NCBI GenBank assembly: GCA_002343455.1
Contig: DDSR01000342.1
Coordinates: 1 to 7,720 of the forward strand
DNA length: 7,720 nt
Source: Deltaproteobacteria bacterium UBA2385
Lineage (GTDB): Bacteria > Myxococcota_A > UBA796 > UBA2385
Reading direction: 5' to 3'
The position numbers and the translations under genes were made by a program. A model generated the notes under the pieces. That model was not told the DNA's origin. It did not search any database and worked only from the letters and a program-made list of their open reading frames with translations. Shown one piece after another: positions 7,335-7,720 of this stretch; positions within the stretch are counted from its first letter, which is position 1; each line of letters begins with the position of its first letter.

Positions 7335-7573
7335 GCGCTCTCCACGCAAGCTGGGCTCTATCGGAGCTTCGAAGGCATGTGCGTCAACAACCATCAGGCG
7401 CTCTCCATCTCATTGAACCGGACTCTACAATGGGCGAGGCGCCCCGTTTGTGATTCTTCACGGCCAAGGTCTCGAATTGCACTGAAGGTGGCACATGAAG
7501 GACTGCGAGCGGCGGACACGCAGGTTGGCCACCACGTAGGGCAGGAGGGCCGAGCCGCCACGCAGCGCTCTCC
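7335..7573 (-). repeat. Three copies of GGAGAGCGC upstream of the toxin gene
   Basis: Minus-strand GGAGAGCGC occurs at 7335-7343, 7398-7406 and 7565-7573, in contexts CGTGGAGAGCGCTTCC, GATGGAGAGCGCCTGA and TCCGGAGAGCGCTGCG. All three are in the same orientation. I found no further exact copy while reading the rest of the window, although an 8-base match lies inside the toxin coding end near 324-331. They could be operator half-sites or chance in GC-rich DNA. Confidence 0.35.
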
Positions 7574-7605
7574 GGATTCGTGGCGCCGCTGGGGCTTCCC
7601 ACGGG

Positions 7606-7720
7606 TCACGAAGGCGATCTTCGTGCCAAGGTCTGCAACCCCCGGCTCACCGCCGCTGCGGACACCCCCTCGCCCCGCGCCAGCTCGGACTGGCTCGCGT
7701 AGACCCCCTCGTCCAGCATC
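7606..7720 (-). CDS. C-terminal fragment of an upstream gene with a helix-turn-helix (partial)
   Basis: The minus strand is open from the right edge to a TGA at 7606-7608, giving 37 residues from Met 7719; the true start may lie outside the window. The readable part, LDEGVYASQSELARGEGVS then AAAVSRGLQ, has the spacing of a DNA-binding helix-turn-helix. It resembles the short HTH seen in ParB-like proteins and at the ends of some recombinase-linked proteins, where a phrase such as ELARxxGVSxxxVSxxL is typical. After RGLQ the sequence turns arginine-rich and stops at once (RRSPS), so the end may be frameshifted or truncated. It runs in the same direction as the toxin gene but is separated by about 365 bases. 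Its identity cannot be fixed from this fragment. Confidence 0.4.
   Translation of the reverse strand, partial: MLDEGVYASQSELARGEGVSAAAVSRGLQTLARRSPS

Larger units (their letters stand above)
7241..7605. other. Intergenic stretch upstream of the toxin gene
   Basis: About 365 bases with no convincing gene. Short open frames on the minus strand (7384-7609) translate to Arg/Cys/Ser-rich sequence with no recognisable motif and no good start. The stretch should hold the promoter of the toxin operon, but no clear -35/-10 pair is visible. It contains three copies of a 9-mer (minus-strand GGAGAGCGC) at 7335-7343, 7398-7406 and 7565-7573. Confidence 0.5.

Noticed and set aside
7321..7349. Inverted repeat TTGCGT...ACGCAA
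   Set aside because: Only six base pairs with a 17-base loop; expected by chance.
7357..7387. Possible promoter on the minus strand: TTGACG (7382-7387) and GATAGA (7357-7362)
   Set aside because: Spacing is 19 bases and the -10 box matches only three of six consensus positions, which is too weak to call.
7432..7449. Small hairpin GGGCG-AGG-CGCCC as a terminator
   Set aside because: The stem is only five base pairs and no run of T follows on either strand.
6224..7453. Plus-strand open frame of 409 codons and similar ones at 3161-3925, 3983-5116 and 5366-6064
   Set aside because: All are antisense to the SpvB, propeller or YD regions and have biased, motif-free translations typical of GC-rich shadow frames.
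1..7720. CRISPR array, tRNA, rRNA, insertion sequence or attachment site
   Set aside because: No regular spaced repeats, cloverleaf or rRNA-like sequence, transposase coding or terminal inverted repeats were seen on reading both strands.

Overview
The window comes from a high-GC, probably Gram-negative genome that cannot be placed further by reading alone. Hand counts give about 72-73% GC inside the large gene (44/60 at 5641-5700, 43/60 at 2461-2520). It is dominated by one minus-strand gene of about 6.9 kb encoding a 2307-residue SpvB/RHS protein. The domain order is that of a fused TcB-TcC (BC) component of an insecticidal-type Toxin complex: proline-rich N-terminus, SpvB domain, FG-GAP/VCBS (TcdB mid) propeller, TcB middle-C region, a long YD-repeat shell, the RHS-associated core with its DPxGL processing site, then a hypervariable C-terminal module.

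Reading the minus strand 5' to 3': the right edge (7606-7720) carries the end of a gene entering from outside, whose last residues look like a helix-turn-helix. A roughly 365-base non-coding stretch (7241-7605) follows, containing three copies of the 9-mer GGAGAGCGC on the minus strand. The toxin gene starts at ATG 7240 behind a clear Shine-Dalgarno sequence and ends at 317. Its GC drops abruptly at the DPTGL motif (about 1210), from 40/60 at 1201-1260 to 32/60 at 1141-1200 and 31/60 at 961-1020. This is the signature of an exchanged toxin tip.

The toxin stop codon overlaps the GTG start of a 72-residue protein with two membrane segments (102-320) in a GTGA junction. Its position and small size fit an immunity protein for the polymorphic C-terminus. 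The remaining 100 bases to the left edge hold no convincing gene but contain six closely spaced GGG runs.

Working model (inference): the RHS shell encapsulates a roughly 297-residue C-terminal toxin, which the RHS core cuts free after Leu2011. The last 130 residues or so carry an H...Y pattern resembling an ADP-ribosyltransferase-fold effector. The coupled small membrane protein protects the producer. A coupled immunity-like gene is unexpected for a classical anti-eukaryotic Tc toxin. If real, it suggests an antibacterial TcBC-architecture toxin, or a cassette borrowed from antibacterial Rhs loci. No TcA, VgrG, PAAR or other delivery gene is visible in the window.
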